Shown one piece after another: positions 25,864 through 36,744 of a stretch of DNA of 64,000 nt. The stretch comes from Gemmatimonadaceae bacterium (GTDB lineage Bacteria > Gemmatimonadota > Gemmatimonadetes > Gemmatimonadales > Gemmatimonadaceae): contig JADZDM010000025.1 in the NCBI GenBank assembly GCA_020851035.1, positions 62,001 through 126,000 on the forward strand, written 5' to 3'. The notes beneath the pieces were generated by a model. The model worked only from the letters and a program-made list of their open reading frames with translations. It was not told the DNA's origin and ran no database searches. Every line of letters begins with the position of its first letter. The stretch's first letter is position 1. Made by a program: the position numbers and the translations under genes.

Positions 25864-28800
25864 GGTGATGCCGCCGCTGCGGTTCGTCATCATCACCCTG
25901 GACTCGCACCTCGCCGGTGCGGTCGCCGAGGCGTCGGCGATCGTGCTGCGACAGGTGCCCTCGATCGACCTGCGCGTGCACGTGGCGGCCGACTGGCCCG
26001 GGGATCCGGCCGCGCTCGAACGCTGCCGCTCGGACATCGCCACCGGCGACATCATCGCCGTCACGCAGTGCTTCCAGGATGAGCAGGTCACGGCGATCCG
26101 CGATGCACTGCTGGCGCGCCGCGAGCACTGCGATGCGATGCTGGTGGCCGTCTCGGCGCCGGAACTGGTGCGCTGCACGCGGATGGGGCGCTTCGACCTT
26201 GGCGGGGCCGAGGAGAAGAAGCCGAAGCCGTGGTCGCCGCTGGGCATCCTGAAGCGGCTCCGCGGCAGCCGCAGCGACGGCAAGTCGAGCGGCGAGCGGC
26301 AGATGACGGCGCTCAAGGCCATGCCGGCGCTGCTCAAGTTCATCCCGGGGCCCGCGCAGGACGTGCGCGTCTACCTGCTCAGCATCCAGTACTGGCTGGC
26401 CGGGACGTCGGAGAACATCGCCAACCTGATCCTCCTCCACGTCGAGAAGTACGCCGACGGGCCGCGGAAGGTGCTCCGGGCTCGCGTCAGGACGCAGGCG
26501 CCGAAGGTCTATCCGGAGGTCGGGCTCTGGCATCCGGACGTGCGCGGTGAACACGGCATCACCGAGGCGCTGTCCGCACTGCCGAAGCAGGGGCCGGCGG
26601 GCACCGTCGGCGTGCTGCTGGGCCGGAGCTACCTGCTGGCCGACAACGTCGCGCACTACGCGGCGGTGGTGCGCGCCTTCGAGCAGCGCGGCCTGCGCAC
26701 CATCCCGGCGTTCGCCAGTGCACTCGATGCGCGGCCGGCGATCGAGCGCTACTTCGTGGATGGTGCCGGCCGCGCGACGGTGGATGCCGTGGTCTCGCTG
26801 ACCGGATTCTCCCTCGTCGGCGGGCCGGCGTACAACGATGCCGAGGCGGCGCAGGCCACGCTCGGGGCTCTCGACGTGCCGTACTTCTGCCTCCAGACGC
26901 TGGAGTTCCAGTCCACGCCGGAGTGGCGGGACGACCCGCGCGGGCTGAACCCGCTCCAGGCCACGTTGCAGGTGGCGATCCCGGAACTCGACGGCGCCAT
27001 CGGGCCGACGGTCTTCGCCGGCAAGGTCGGTGCGGCGAAGGGGGTGGAGAACGCCGAGTCGCGGCCCATCACCGAGCGCGTCGGGACGATGGCGGACCGG
27101 GTGGCGCGGATGGTGCGCATGCGCCGCACCGCGCGCGCCGACCGGAAGGTGGCGGTGGTGCTGTTCAACTTCCCGCCGAACGCCGGCAACACCGGCAGCG
27201 CCGCCTACCTGGACTGCTTTCACTCGCTGTACAACACGATGCTCGCGATGCGCGATGCGGGCTACACGGTGACGGTGCCGGCGTCGGTGGATGCGCTGCG
27301 CGACGCCGTGACGCAGGGGAATCGCGAGCAGTACGGCTCGGTCGCCTCGGTGTTCGCGCGGGTGCCCACCGACGATCACGTGCGCCGCGAGCGGTACCTG
27401 CCGCAGATCGAGGGCGCGTGGGGGCCGGCGCCCGGCAGGCAGTTCGCCGACGGCCACGGGATCCAGATCCTCGGGGCGGAGTTCGGGAACGTCTTCGTGG
27501 GGGTGCAGCCGTCGTTCGGGTGGGAAGGGGACCCGATGCGCCTGCTCTTCGAGGGCAACTTCGCGCCCACACACGCCTTCAGCGCGTTCTATCGCTGGCT
27601 GCGCGAGGACTGGGGGGCCCACGTGGCGCTGCACTTCGGCACCCACGGCGCGCTGGAGTTCATGCCCGGCAAGCAGGCCGGCCTCACCGACCAGTGCTGG
27701 CCCGACCGGCTCATCGGCGACCTGCCGAACGTGTACCTGTATGCCTCCAACAACTCGTCGGAGGGCACGCTCGCCAAGCGGCGGGGCGGGGCGACGACGC
27801 TGATCAGCTACCTCACGCCCTCATTGTCATCCGCGGGGCTGTACAAGGGGCTCGTCGACCTGAAGGCCACCTACGAGCGGTGGCGCAACACCGACGACCG
27901 CACGAGCGAGGCCGAGCTGCTGTCGCTGGTCGCGTTGCTGCAGGAGCAGGCCTGCGCGATGGAGCTGACGCCGGCCACGCCGGCGTGGACACCGGCGGAT
28001 CGCGCCCTGATCGAGTCGGTGCGGCAGAAGCTGATCGAGGTGGAGCAGGCGCTGATCCCGGTGGGATTGCATGTGGTGGGGCGCACACCGACGGTGGAGG
28101 AACGCGCAGACATGCTGGCTGCGATCGCCAGCGTGGGTCGCCCTGAGGCGAACATCGCCGCCTTTGCCGAGACGGTGCGTGCAGCGGCGCGTCGTGCGCT
28201 GGATCCCGAGGCGCTGGATGCGGTGGCCCGCGAGATCGTGACGGCGGCCATCGGGGCCGGCGAGGTCGCGGCGGGGTTGCGCGCGGCGGAGCGGCTGGGC
28301 GTGTCGCCGATCGGCCTCGAGCCCACCCTGCAGGGATTGATGGCGCTCGACGCGCTGCTGGCCGTGGATGCGGAGATTCCCGGGATGCTGCGCGCCCTCG
28401 ACGGCCGGTTCGTCGCGGCGGCGCCGGCGGCCGACCTGGTGCGCAACGCGGCGGTGCTGCCCACGGGGCGCAACCTGTACGGCTTCGACCCGTACAAGGT
28501 GCCGAGCCCGTATGCGCTGAAGGAGGGGGCGGCGCGGGCGGAGCAACTGATCGCGCGGCATGTGGCCGACGGCAACGCGTTCCCGGAGACGGTGGCGTTC
28601 GTGCTCTGGGGCACCGACAACATGAAGTCGGAAGGGACGCAGCTGGCGCAGGTGCTGGCGCTGATGGGCGTGGTGCCGCGCTTCGATGGCGTGGGCCGCC
28701 TGTGTGGCGCGCGGCTGCTGCCGCTCGCACAACTGGGCCGGCCGCGGGTGGACGTGGTCGCGTCGCTCTCCGGCATCTTCCGTGACCTGCTGCCGCTGCA

Positions 28801-29650
28801 GGTGAAGCTGCTGGCCGAGGCGGCGCTGCTCTGCGCGGCCGCCGAGGAGCCGGAGGCGCAGAACTTCATCCGCAAACATGCGCTGGCCGCGATGCGCGAG
28901 GACGGTGTGGACCTGGAGACCGCGTCGCTGCGCGTGTTCGGGAACTCGGAGGGCTCGTACGGCTCGAACGTGAACCTGCTGCTCGAGACCGGGCGGTGGG
29001 AGGACGAGAACCAGCTCGCCGACCTGTTCGTGCAGCGGAAGGGCTTCGCGTATGGCGCCGACGGGAAGTGCCGCCAGGGGCAGCAGATGATGAAGCGTGC
29101 GCTCGGCACGGCGTCGCTGAGCTTCCAGAACGTGGACTCGGCGGAGCTCGGGGCGACCGACATCGACCAGTACGTCGAGGCGCTGGGCGGGGTGAACCGC
29201 GTGATCGAGCAGCAGCAGCAGCGGAAGGTGGCCTGCTACATGGGCGACCACACCGGCAAGGACGGGAAGATCCGGACGCTGGAGGAGCAGGTGGTGCTCG
29301 AGTCGCGCACCCGTGCGCTCAACCCCAAGTGGTACGAGGGGCAGCTGGTGCATGGCTACGAGGGGGTGCGCAACATCGCCGGCCACATCGCGACGACGGT
29401 CGGCTGGAGCAGCACGACCGGCAGCGTGCCGGGCTGGGTGTACGGCGACATGGCGCAGACCTTCGTGCTGGACGCCGAGATGCGCGACCGGCTGGCGAGC
29501 CTGAACCCGTCGGCCGCCGCCGGGATGGCGACGAAGCTGCTGGAGGCGAACGACCGCGGGTACTGGTCCCCCGATGCGGCGACGCTGGACGCGTTGCGTG
29601 ATGCGGCGGCGGAACTCGAGGACCGGCTGGAAGGGGTGGTGGCCCGGTGA
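25853..29650 (+). CDS. bchH: Magnesium chelatase subunit BchH
   Basis: The 1265-residue porphyrin-binding subunit of magnesium chelatase, which inserts Mg2+ into protoporphyrin IX together with BchI and BchD. The opening [20 protein letters not shown], the central [20 protein letters not shown] and [20 protein letters not shown], and the C-terminal [15 protein letters not shown] are diagnostic. Length and domain order are normal. The ATG at 25853 lies within the last codons of bchB; a second ATG at 25868 is also possible. It is by far the largest gene of the window. Confidence 0.96.
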   Translation: MAGEVMPPLRFVIITLDSHLAGAVAEASAIVLRQVPSIDLRVHVAADWPGDPAALERCRSDIATGDIIAVTQCFQDEQVTAIRDALLARREHCDAMLVAVSAPELVRCTRMGRFDLGGAEEKKPKPWSPLGILKRLRGSRSDGKSSGERQMTALKAMPALLKFIPGPAQDVRVYLLSIQYWLAGTSENIANLILLHVEKYADGPRKVLRARVRTQAPKVYPEVGLWHPDVRGEHGITEALSALPKQGPAGTVGVLLGRSYLLADNVAHYAAVVRAFEQRGLRTIPAFASALDARPAIERYFVDGAGRATVDAVVSLTGFSLVGGPAYNDAEAAQATLGALDVPYFCLQTLEFQSTPEWRDDPRGLNPLQATLQVAIPELDGAIGPTVFAGKVGAAKGVENAESRPITERVGTMADRVARMVRMRRTARADRKVAVVLFNFPPNAGNTGSAAYLDCFHSLYNTMLAMRDAGYTVTVPASVDALRDAVTQGNREQYGSVASVFARVPTDDHVRRERYLPQIEGAWGPAPGRQFADGHGIQILGAEFGNVFVGVQPSFGWEGDPMRLLFEGNFAPTHAFSAFYRWLREDWGAHVALHFGTHGALEFMPGKQAGLTDQCWPDRLIGDLPNVYLYASNNSSEGTLAKRRGGATTLISYLTPSLSSAGLYKGLVDLKATYERWRNTDDRTSEAELLSLVALLQEQACAMELTPATPAWTPADRALIESVRQKLIEVEQALIPVGLHVVGRTPTVEERADMLAAIASVGRPEANIAAFAETVRAAARRALDPEALDAVAREIVTAAIGAGEVAAGLRAAERLGVSPIGLEPTLQGLMALDALLAVDAEIPGMLRALDGRFVAAAPAADLVRNAAVLPTGRNLYGFDPYKVPSPYALKEGAARAEQLIARHVADGNAFPETVAFVLWGTDNMKSEGTQLAQVLALMGVVPRFDGVGRLCGARLLPLAQLGRPRVDVVASLSGIFRDLLPLQVKLLAEAALLCAAAEEPEAQNFIRKHALAAMREDGVDLETASLRVFGNSEGSYGSNVNLLLETGRWEDENQLADLFVQRKGFAYGADGKCRQGQQMMKRALGTASLSFQNVDSAELGATDIDQYVEALGGVNRVIEQQQQRKVACYMGDHTGKDGKIRTLEEQVVLESRTRALNPKWYEGQLVHGYEGVRNIAGHIATTVGWSSTTGSVPGWVYGDMAQTFVLDAEMRDRLASLNPSAAAGMATKLLEANDRGYWSPDAATLDALRDAAAELEDRLEGVVAR

Positions 29651-29668
29651 GGGCGGGACGGTGCGTGA

Positions 29669-30634
<966 letters not shown>

Positions 30635-30637
30635 GCC

Positions 30638-31387
30638 ATGGCCCTGCCGACGACGGATGCAGGCCCGCCGGGCAGCCGCAGCTACACGGAGCGGCGTGCC
30701 TGGCTGCACGAGTACTTCGACCGGACCGCGGCGGCGGCCTGGGCCACGCTGACCTCGGACTCGCAGGTGAGCTGGGTCCGGCGCACGGTGCGCGAGGGGC
30801 GGGAGCGGATGCGGCACACCCTGTCCGGGTACCTGCCGGCCGACCTGCGGGGGGTGCGGGTGCTGGACGCGGGGTGCGGGACGGGGGTCCAGGCGGTCGA
30901 GCTCGCCAGCCGGGGGGCCTCGGTGGTCGCGATCGATCTCTCGCCGACCCTCGTGGGGCTAGCCGAGACGCGGTCTGCGGGGAAATTCGAGGGAGGAACG
31001 ATCGAGTGGCGGTCGGGCGACATGCTCGACCCGCAGCTCGGCTCGTTCGACTATGTCGTCGCCATGGACTCCCTGATCCACTACACCCTGTCCGACATGC
31101 TGGATGCCTACGCCGCGCTGGCGGCCCGCACGCGCATCGGGATGGCGGTGACGTTCGCACCGCGGACGCCGCTGCTGGCCACGCTGCACGCGGTGGGCAA
31201 GGCGTTTCCGCGCCGCGACCGGGCGCCGCAGATCGAGCCGGTCGCGATGGCCGCCCTGCTCGCCGGCGTCGCCGCCGACGCGTGCCTGGCGGACTGGGCG
31301 CCGGGGCGCACGCAGCGCATCGAGAGTGGATTCTACAAGTCCCAGGCGCTGGAGCTCCGGCGCCGCAATGCACAGGGGCAGGCATGA
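30638..31387 (+). CDS. bchM: Mg-protoporphyrin IX O-methyltransferase BchM
   Basis: A 249-residue SAM-dependent methyltransferase that esterifies the C13 propionate of Mg-protoporphyrin IX. SYTERRAWLHEYFDRTAAAA at the N-terminus is typical of BchM, the SAM motif is VRVLDAGCGTGVQAVELASRG, and FDYVVAMDSLIHYTLSDM follows. It starts 4 bases after bchL and overlaps the small downstream gene by 4 bases. Its product is the substrate of AcsF, encoded two genes downstream. Confidence 0.94.
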   Translation: MALPTTDAGPPGSRSYTERRAWLHEYFDRTAAAAWATLTSDSQVSWVRRTVREGRERMRHTLSGYLPADLRGVRVLDAGCGTGVQAVELASRGASVVAIDLSPTLVGLAETRSAGKFEGGTIEWRSGDMLDPQLGSFDYVVAMDSLIHYTLSDMLDAYAALAARTRIGMAVTFAPRTPLLATLHAVGKAFPRRDRAPQIEPVAMAALLAGVAADACLADWAPGRTQRIESGFYKSQALELRRRNAQGQA

Positions 31388-31710
31388 CCGCAGTGACGAT
31401 CTTCTGGGTGTCGGTGGCCCTGCTCACGGCCTGGTTCCTCTTCCGGCGGCGGATCGACGTGCCGGCGGTGATCGACCTCGAGGCGACCGACCGGGAGCTG
31501 CACGCGCACGTGGTGCTGGAGGGGGTGGAGGTGAACGAGGGGGACGAGGTGCTGGTGCACGGCGCCCCGTCGTACATCCCGCTCAACGAGAAGCGCACGA
31601 TGACGGCCAGCGCGACGGTGTCGAAGGCGAGCCTGCCGCGCCGGATGTGGGAACGCGTCATGGGACGCACCCGCATCACGGAACTCTACGAAGTCGGATT
31701 CGAGGGCTGA
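31384..31710 (+). CDS. Small single-helix membrane protein between bchM and acsF
   Basis: A 108-residue protein not recognised as a named family. An N-terminal hydrophobic helix (about 3-21, VTIFWVSVALLTAWFLFRRR) would anchor it, with a cytoplasmic or periplasmic remainder rich in charged beta-prone segments (HAHVVLEGVEVNEGDEVLVH) and a basic WERVMGRTR stretch near the end. The ATG overlaps the bchM stop (ATGA) and acsF starts 6 bases after its stop. This tight packing suggests a job in or around the Mg-protoporphyrin methyl ester to protochlorophyllide step, for example a cyclase accessory or membrane scaffold. That function is inference from position only. Confidence 0.75.
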   Translation: MTAVTIFWVSVALLTAWFLFRRRIDVPAVIDLEATDRELHAHVVLEGVEVNEGDEVLVHGAPSYIPLNEKRTMTASATVSKASLPRRMWERVMGRTRITELYEVGFEG

Positions 31711-31715
31711 CACAC

Positions 31716-32804
31716 ATGTACAACGTTGCAGACGATCGCGCGGAGCTCACCCCGGACGTGAAGTCGACGGCCGAGAGCACCGCCATCGCCGCCCAGGATG
31801 CGGCCCTCAACCCGCGGTTCTACACCACCGACTTCGACGAGCTGAACAAGCTCGACTTCTCGCGGATGCGCGAGCAGTGGGATGCGATGGTGGAGGAGTT
31901 CCGCTCGGACCCGAACAAGAACCACTTCAAGCGCACGGCCGAGTTCGAGGCCGATTTCTCCACGCTGCCGCCGAAGCTCCGCCAGGAGTTCGTGGACTTC
32001 CTGATCAGCTCCGTCACGGCGGAGTTCTCGGGGTGCATCCTCTACGCCGAGATCAAGAAGCGGTGCACCAACCCGGACGTGCGCGAGCTGTTCGGGTACA
32101 TGAGCCGCGACGAGGGCCGCCACGCGGGGTTCATCAACCACACGCTCAACGACTTCAACGTGCGGGTGGACCTGAGCTTCCTGACGCGGGCCAAGAAGTA
32201 CACGTTCTTCAAGCCCAAGTTCATCTACTACGCGACGTACCTGTCGGAGAAGATCGGCTACGCGCGCTACATCACGATCTTCCGCAACTTCGAGCAGCAG
32301 CCCGACAAGCGCTGGCACCCGATCTTCAAGTGGTTCGACAACTGGTGCCACGACGAGTTCCGGCACGGCGAGGCGTTCGCGGTGCTGATGCGCGCCAACC
32401 CGGAGACGCTGCAGGGGATCAACAAGTACTGGATCCGCTTCTTCCTGCTGGCGGTGTTCTGCACGATGTACGTGCGCGACCACCTGCGCGCCTCGTTCTT
32501 CGGCGCGATGGGCATGTCGGTGGACGACTACGACCGCAAGGTGATCAAGCTCACGAGCCTGATCAGCAAGCAGGTGTTCCCGGTGAGCCTGGACCTCGAG
32601 AGCCCGCGGATCTGGGAGCTGTTCGAGAAGATGTACCAGCTCACCCTCGCGATCGAGGCCACGAAGAAGGTGCCCGGCATCGGCTCGGCGCTGCGGCGCG
32701 CGATGATGAAGGTGGGCGTGGTGACGACCTTCGTGCAGCTCTACTTCCTGCCGGTGGAGTCGAACGAGCTGCCGGCCGACGTGCGCATGGAACCGGTCTG
32801 GTGA
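31716..32804 (+). CDS. acsF: Mg-protoporphyrin IX monomethyl ester oxidative cyclase AcsF
   Basis: This 362-residue di-iron enzyme closes the isocyclic ring E using O2, giving protochlorophyllide. FYTTDFDELNKLDFSRMREQ opens the core; the di-iron ligands are expected in TAEFSGCILYAEIKKR, SRDEGRHAGF and NWCHDEFRHGEAF. The ATG at 31716 gives the family length; the open frame upstream is a shadow of the previous gene. The anaerobic alternative BchE is not in the window, so ring closure as encoded here needs oxygen. Confidence 0.96.
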   Translation: MYNVADDRAELTPDVKSTAESTAIAAQDAALNPRFYTTDFDELNKLDFSRMREQWDAMVEEFRSDPNKNHFKRTAEFEADFSTLPPKLRQEFVDFLISSVTAEFSGCILYAEIKKRCTNPDVRELFGYMSRDEGRHAGFINHTLNDFNVRVDLSFLTRAKKYTFFKPKFIYYATYLSEKIGYARYITIFRNFEQQPDKRWHPIFKWFDNWCHDEFRHGEAFAVLMRANPETLQGINKYWIRFFLLAVFCTMYVRDHLRASFFGAMGMSVDDYDRKVIKLTSLISKQVFPVSLDLESPRIWELFEKMYQLTLAIEATKKVPGIGSALRRAMMKVGVVTTFVQLYFLPVESNELPADVRMEPVW

Positions 32805-32808
32805 GGCC

Positions 32809-34257
32809 ATGAGCACGGCCGCGACCCCGCGGAAGTCACCGCTCGTGGCGCGCCTGGTGACGCGCTTCGGGCCGAGCATCCTGCCGTTCGCCGACGTGGC
32901 GACGACGGAGCTGCCGTTGCCGCGCCTGCTCCGCCTGGGCCTGCTCCAGGTGACGGTGGCGATGGCGACCACGCTGCTGGCCGGCACGCTCAACCGGGTG
33001 ATGATCGTGGAGCTCAAGATGCCGGCGCTGGTGGTCGGCCTGATGCTCGCCATCCCGCTGCTGACGGCCCCGCTCCGCGCGCTCATCGGCTACCGCTCCG
33101 ACATCCACGTGTCGGTGCTGGGGTGGCGGCGCGTGCCGTACATCTGGCTCGGCACGATCCTGCAGTTCGGCGGACTGGCCATCATGCCGGTGGCGCTCTA
33201 CATCCTGGCCGGCGACACGCACGGCGACCCGCGGGTGGGCGTCGTCGCGAGCTTCCTGTCGTTCCTCTGCACGGGGCTCGGCTCGCACATGGTGCAGACC
33301 GCCGGCCTCGCCCTCGCCACCGACATCACGCCGGAGAAGGACCAGCCGCGCGTGGTGGCGCTGCTCTACGTCATGCTGCTGGTCGGCATGGTGCTCTCGA
33401 GCCTGGCCTACGGCGCGGCGCTGCGGAACTTCAACAAGGTCGTGCTGATCCAGGTGATCCAGGGCGCGGCGGAACTCACCATGTTCCTGAACATCTTCGC
33501 CGTCTGGAAGCAGGAGGTCCGTGGCTCGGCCCCGACGAAGGCACCGGAGGTGGCGCGGCCGCCGTTCCTGGTGGCGTGGCGCGCCTTCGTGGCCGAGAAC
33601 CCGCAGCTGATCCGCCTGCTGCTGGCGGTGGGCGTGGGCACCTTCGCGTTCACGCTGCAGGACGTGCTGCTCGAGCCGTTCGGCGGACAGGTGCTGCGGC
33701 TCGGCGTGGCCGCCACCACCTCACTCACGGGGATCATGGCGTTCGGCGCGATCGTCAGCTTCGCCCTGGCGCAGAAGCGCGCCTCGCAGGGCGCAGACCC
33801 CATCCGCCTCTGTGCCCTCGGCGCGGTGGTGGGTGTGGTGGGGTTCGCACTGGTGATCCTCTCGGCACCGATGCTCTCGCCACCGCTGCTGATGGCCGGG
33901 GCGCTCTGCATCGGCTTCGGGAACGGGTTGTTCAGCGTCGGCACGCTGCTGCGCGTGATGGCGCTGCCCCACCACGGCGAGCATGGGCTGGCGCTGGGGG
34001 CCTGGGGTGCGGTGCAGGCCACCTGTGCCGGAGTGGCGATGGCGGTGGCCGGGTTCATCCGCGACTGGGTGAGTGCCGGCCATGTCGCCCCGCGGCTGCC
34101 GATGGTCGAACCGATGCCGGGACCGGGCTACGTCGCGACGTACGCCCTCGCCGTCGTCGGGCTGTTCGTGTTGCTGGTCGTCCTTGGTCCCCTGGCCGCA
34201 AAGCGCCGCGCGGATGTCCGTGAGATGCCGTTCGGCATCGCGGAATTCCCGGCCTGA
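32809..34257 (+). CDS. lhaA: Light-harvesting 1 assembly protein LhaA (PucC family)
   Basis: A 482-residue, roughly twelve-helix PUCC-family protein. [34 protein letters not shown] is the family core and [18 protein letters not shown] the following loop. In purple bacteria lhaA precedes puhA and supports LH1 assembly; the same order here supports this role rather than a transport function. It starts 4 bases after acsF. The gap of 61 bp to puhA contains an AAGGAG site. Confidence 0.92.
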   Translation: MSTAATPRKSPLVARLVTRFGPSILPFADVATTELPLPRLLRLGLLQVTVAMATTLLAGTLNRVMIVELKMPALVVGLMLAIPLLTAPLRALIGYRSDIHVSVLGWRRVPYIWLGTILQFGGLAIMPVALYILAGDTHGDPRVGVVASFLSFLCTGLGSHMVQTAGLALATDITPEKDQPRVVALLYVMLLVGMVLSSLAYGAALRNFNKVVLIQVIQGAAELTMFLNIFAVWKQEVRGSAPTKAPEVARPPFLVAWRAFVAENPQLIRLLLAVGVGTFAFTLQDVLLEPFGGQVLRLGVAATTSLTGIMAFGAIVSFALAQKRASQGADPIRLCALGAVVGVVGFALVILSAPMLSPPLLMAGALCIGFGNGLFSVGTLLRVMALPHHGEHGLALGAWGAVQATCAGVAMAVAGFIRDWVSAGHVAPRLPMVEPMPGPGYVATYALAVVGLFVLLVVLGPLAAKRRADVREMPFGIAEFPA

Positions 34258-34318
34258 CCCTGATTCCGGTTCTCCACTCTCTGCAGTTGCTGGTGTCCCT
34301 CACCTCGAAGGAGCAGGC

Positions 34319-34528
34319 ATGTTCAGGAACTTCACGCCGTACATGGATGTCACGCAGTGGGTGCTGTATGCCTTCTGGTTCGCCTTCTTCGGGCTCATCC
34401 TGTACCTCCGCCGCGAAGACAAGCGCGAGGGCTATCCCCTCGTCTCCGACCAGCCGGACCGCCTGCACCAGGGATATCCGCCCTATCCGGGCCCGAAGGA
34501 GTTCATCCCCACCCACCCGGAGCACTAA
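34319..34528 (+). CDS. puhA: Reaction-centre H subunit, membrane-helix polypeptide
   Basis: Sixty-nine residues corresponding to the N-terminal part of PuhA: a short periplasmic tail, one transmembrane helix (about 11-31, [20 protein letters not shown]), and the first cytoplasmic segment [14 protein letters not shown]. It ends at TAA (34526-34528). The rest of the H subunit begins three bases later in the same reading frame. A normal PuhA is a single chain of about 250-260 residues; together the two parts make 260. An AAGGAG site precedes the ATG. I recall that the Gemmatimonas phototrophica reaction centre also has an H subunit made of two chains, so this is probably a lineage trait. Confidence 0.88.
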   Translation: MFRNFTPYMDVTQWVLYAFWFAFFGLILYLRREDKREGYPLVSDQPDRLHQGYPPYPGPKEFIPTHPEH

Positions 34529-34531
34529 GCC

Positions 34532-35107
34532 ATGTCAGAACTCATTGTCCCGAAGAACGCGCGGCCGGTGGATTCGAGCTTCGGCGCCCCGCTGGAGCCG
34601 ATCGGCAACCCGCTCTCGGCCGGCATCGGTCCCGGTGCGTGGGCCGAGCGCGCCGACCGCCCCGACCTGACCCTCAAGGGGGCGCCGCGCATCGTGCCGA
34701 TGCGCGTGGCCACCGACTTCTACGTGGCGCACGAGGATCCTGATCCGCGCGGCCTCGAGGTGCGCGGGATGGATGGCGTCGCCGCCGGCACCGTGGTGGA
34801 CCTCTGGGTCGACCGCAGCGAGCCGTGCCTGCGCTACATCGAGATGGAGCTCAGCGGTGGCGGCCGTCGCCTGCTGCCGGTGCCGTTCCTGCGCGTGCCG
34901 CGGCCGGACACGTGGCTGCCGCTCATGACCAAGGAGCCGTCGGCGACGCACGTGCAGATCAACGTGCTGAAGGGGGCGGACTTCGCCGGCATCCCGGTGA
35001 CGAAGCACCCGGACCTCGTCACGCTGCTGGAAGAGGACAAGATCTCCGCGTACTTCGGTGCCGGGTCGCTGTGGAACTCCGATGTGCGCTTCGGGCCGCT
35101 GGTGTGA
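34532..35107 (+). CDS. puhA: Reaction-centre H subunit, cytoplasmic polypeptide
   Basis: The 191-residue soluble part of PuhA, covering the extended segment and PRC-barrel domain that caps the cytoplasmic face of L and M and shapes the proton path to QB. RIVPMRVATDFYVAHEDPDP, RYIEMELSGGGRRLLPVPFL and KISAYFGAGSLWNSDVRF match the cytoplasmic H domain. It has its own GGAG site (34519-34522) 9 bases before the ATG. It is in the same frame as the membrane-helix part, separated only by TAA-GCC. How it stays attached without the covalent link must rely on contacts with L, M and the helix chain. Confidence 0.9.
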   Translation: MSELIVPKNARPVDSSFGAPLEPIGNPLSAGIGPGAWAERADRPDLTLKGAPRIVPMRVATDFYVAHEDPDPRGLEVRGMDGVAAGTVVDLWVDRSEPCLRYIEMELSGGGRRLLPVPFLRVPRPDTWLPLMTKEPSATHVQINVLKGADFAGIPVTKHPDLVTLLEEDKISAYFGAGSLWNSDVRFGPLV

Positions 35108-35787
35108 TGGCGGAGAGCGTCGAGCATGTCGGGCCGGACGGGGAGGTGCGACGCCTCCCCGCCGGTGAACGTGTCCTCTGGCAGGGGGCGCCGGACCGGC
35201 GCTCGCTGGCCCGCTTCCTCCTGCGCGAGCGGTGGCTGCTGGCCTTCGTCGCGTTCTCGTTCGCCCTCGGGGCGGCCGAGGCGCTGCAGCATGCCGAGGG
35301 GGCGGGGGCGCGGCTGGTGGGCGTGGCGACGCTCAGCGCCGTCATGGCCGCGATTGCCATCGTCGCGGTGCGCATCTTCGCGTGGCTGTTGCAGCGCACG
35401 TCGAAGTACGTGATCACCGACCGCCGGCTGTACTTCAACATCGGGATCGTGCTGCGCGCGGACGCGAACGTGCCGTACACCAGCATCGAGGGGGTGGACC
35501 TGCTGCGCCACAAGGACGGCTCGGCGGACCTGATGGTGACGCTCGGCGAGTCGCAGGAGATCCCCTGGTTGTTGCTGTTCCCGCACATGTCGTGGCGGGG
35601 CGCGAAGCGGGGACGCCCGACCTTCCGCGGCCTGCGCGACGCCGATGCCGCCGCCACTGCGGTCGTGGGTGCGCTGCGCGCCTGCACCGCCGGCGGCGCG
35701 GATGCCGGCGCGACCGGAGCCACGGCGAATGCCGCACCGGTCGCTGCGCGGACCCACCTCACGGCAGCCACCCCGTCCCCCGCGTGA
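35107..35787 (+). CDS. puhB: Photosynthetic complex assembly protein PuhB
   Basis: A 226-residue membrane protein with two or three helices and a bPH-2-like domain; it helps assemble the reaction centre in Rhodobacter. GERVLWQGAPDRRSLARFLL, RTSKYVITDRRLYFNIGIVL and the IPWLLLFPHMSWRG region fit PuhB. The ATG overlaps the puhA stop by one base. The last 50 residues are Ala/Thr-rich and less conserved. No puhC follows, which would normally be next. Confidence 0.9.
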   Translation: MAESVEHVGPDGEVRRLPAGERVLWQGAPDRRSLARFLLRERWLLAFVAFSFALGAAEALQHAEGAGARLVGVATLSAVMAAIAIVAVRIFAWLLQRTSKYVITDRRLYFNIGIVLRADANVPYTSIEGVDLLRHKDGSADLMVTLGESQEIPWLLLFPHMSWRGAKRGRPTFRGLRDADAAATAVVGALRACTAGGADAGATGATANAAPVAARTHLTAATPSPA

Positions 35788-35815
35788 CGTCGTCGCGGGC
35801 CCGAGGCACCAGCGC

Positions 35816-36736
35816 ATGGTGACGTTCGAGAGTCTGGTGTGCGGCAACATCGTGCGGCGCCATGCGCGCACGTTCGCGCTCGCGAGCGCCTTCCTGCCGC
35901 TGACGAAGCGGCGCGGGACCTACGCGCTCTACGCCTTCTGCCGGCTGGCGGACGATGCCGTGGACCGCGCCGGTCCGGGCGATCGCGAGGCGGTGCGGCG
36001 GAACCTTGCCGCCCTGCGCAGCCAGCTCGACGACGCAATCGCGGGCGGCTTCGCCGGCCCCGTCATGCACGAGACGGCATGGGCCATCCGCCGCTTCGGC
36101 ATCCCGATGGCCCCGGTGGATGAGCTGGTGAACGGCGTGGCGCGTGACCTGGACCCCACCGACTACCGCGACTGGCCGTCGCTGCAGGCCTATTGCGAGG
36201 GCGTCGCGAGCAGCGTGGGTGAGCTCTGCACCCACGTCTTCGGCGTGATCGGCGGCGAGGCGAACCGCGAGCGCGCGATCGGGTTCGCGCGCACGCTCGG
36301 CGTGGCGATGCAGCTCACCAACATCCTGCGCGACATCGGCGAGGATGCCGGCAACGGGCGGTGCTACCTCCCGGACGACGCGCTGCTGAGTGTCGGGCTC
36401 ACGCGCGACCAGGTGATCGCGCGCGACGTGGACGTGCGCTCCCGCGCCTGGCGCGAGATGATGAAGCACTTCGTGTTCAGCGCACGCGCGCTGTACCGCG
36501 AGGCGCTGCCCGGCATCGCGATGCTGGCCCCGGACTCGCAGCGCTGCGCGCAGGCGTGCGCGGTGGGGTATGCGGCGATCCTCGAGGCGATCGAGGAGGC
36601 GGAGTACGACTCGGTGTCGATGCGCGCGCACATCGGCTTCCGCCGCAAGACGCGGCTGATGCTGTCACTCTACCGGCACGACCCGGTGGCCCTGGTGGCC
36701 GGCGCGACGACGACGACCCGGCCTGCGGTGGCGTAG
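35816..36736 (+). CDS. crtB: Phytoene synthase CrtB
   Basis: A 306-residue squalene/phytoene synthase-family enzyme. The two aspartate-rich motifs are YAFCRLADDAVDRAG and TNILRDIGEDAGNGRCYLP; ARTFALASAFLPLTKRRG opens the core and AEYDSVSMRAHIG lies near the end. The ATG at 35816 is 28 bases after puhB; the frame is open upstream but would read the 3' end of puhB. Making phytoene from two GGPP is the first step to carotenoids. The desaturase and most other crt genes are not in the window. A role in hopanoid precursor synthesis (HpnC/D) is less likely in this position. Confidence 0.85.
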   Translation: MVTFESLVCGNIVRRHARTFALASAFLPLTKRRGTYALYAFCRLADDAVDRAGPGDREAVRRNLAALRSQLDDAIAGGFAGPVMHETAWAIRRFGIPMAPVDELVNGVARDLDPTDYRDWPSLQAYCEGVASSVGELCTHVFGVIGGEANRERAIGFARTLGVAMQLTNILRDIGEDAGNGRCYLPDDALLSVGLTRDQVIARDVDVRSRAWREMMKHFVFSARALYREALPGIAMLAPDSQRCAQACAVGYAAILEAIEEAEYDSVSMRAHIGFRRKTRLMLSLYRHDPVALVAGATTTTRPAVA

Positions 36737-36744
36737 CCGGCCGC

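Noticed and set aside
25817-27646. - strand open frame of 609 codons opposite bchH
   Set aside because: Shadow of bchH with the same antisense composition; bchH is unambiguous.
34526-34531. Sequencing error as the cause of the puhA split
   Set aside because: Not excluded, but a ribosome-binding site at the proper distance and the recalled two-chain H subunit in a related phototroph make a true split more likely.
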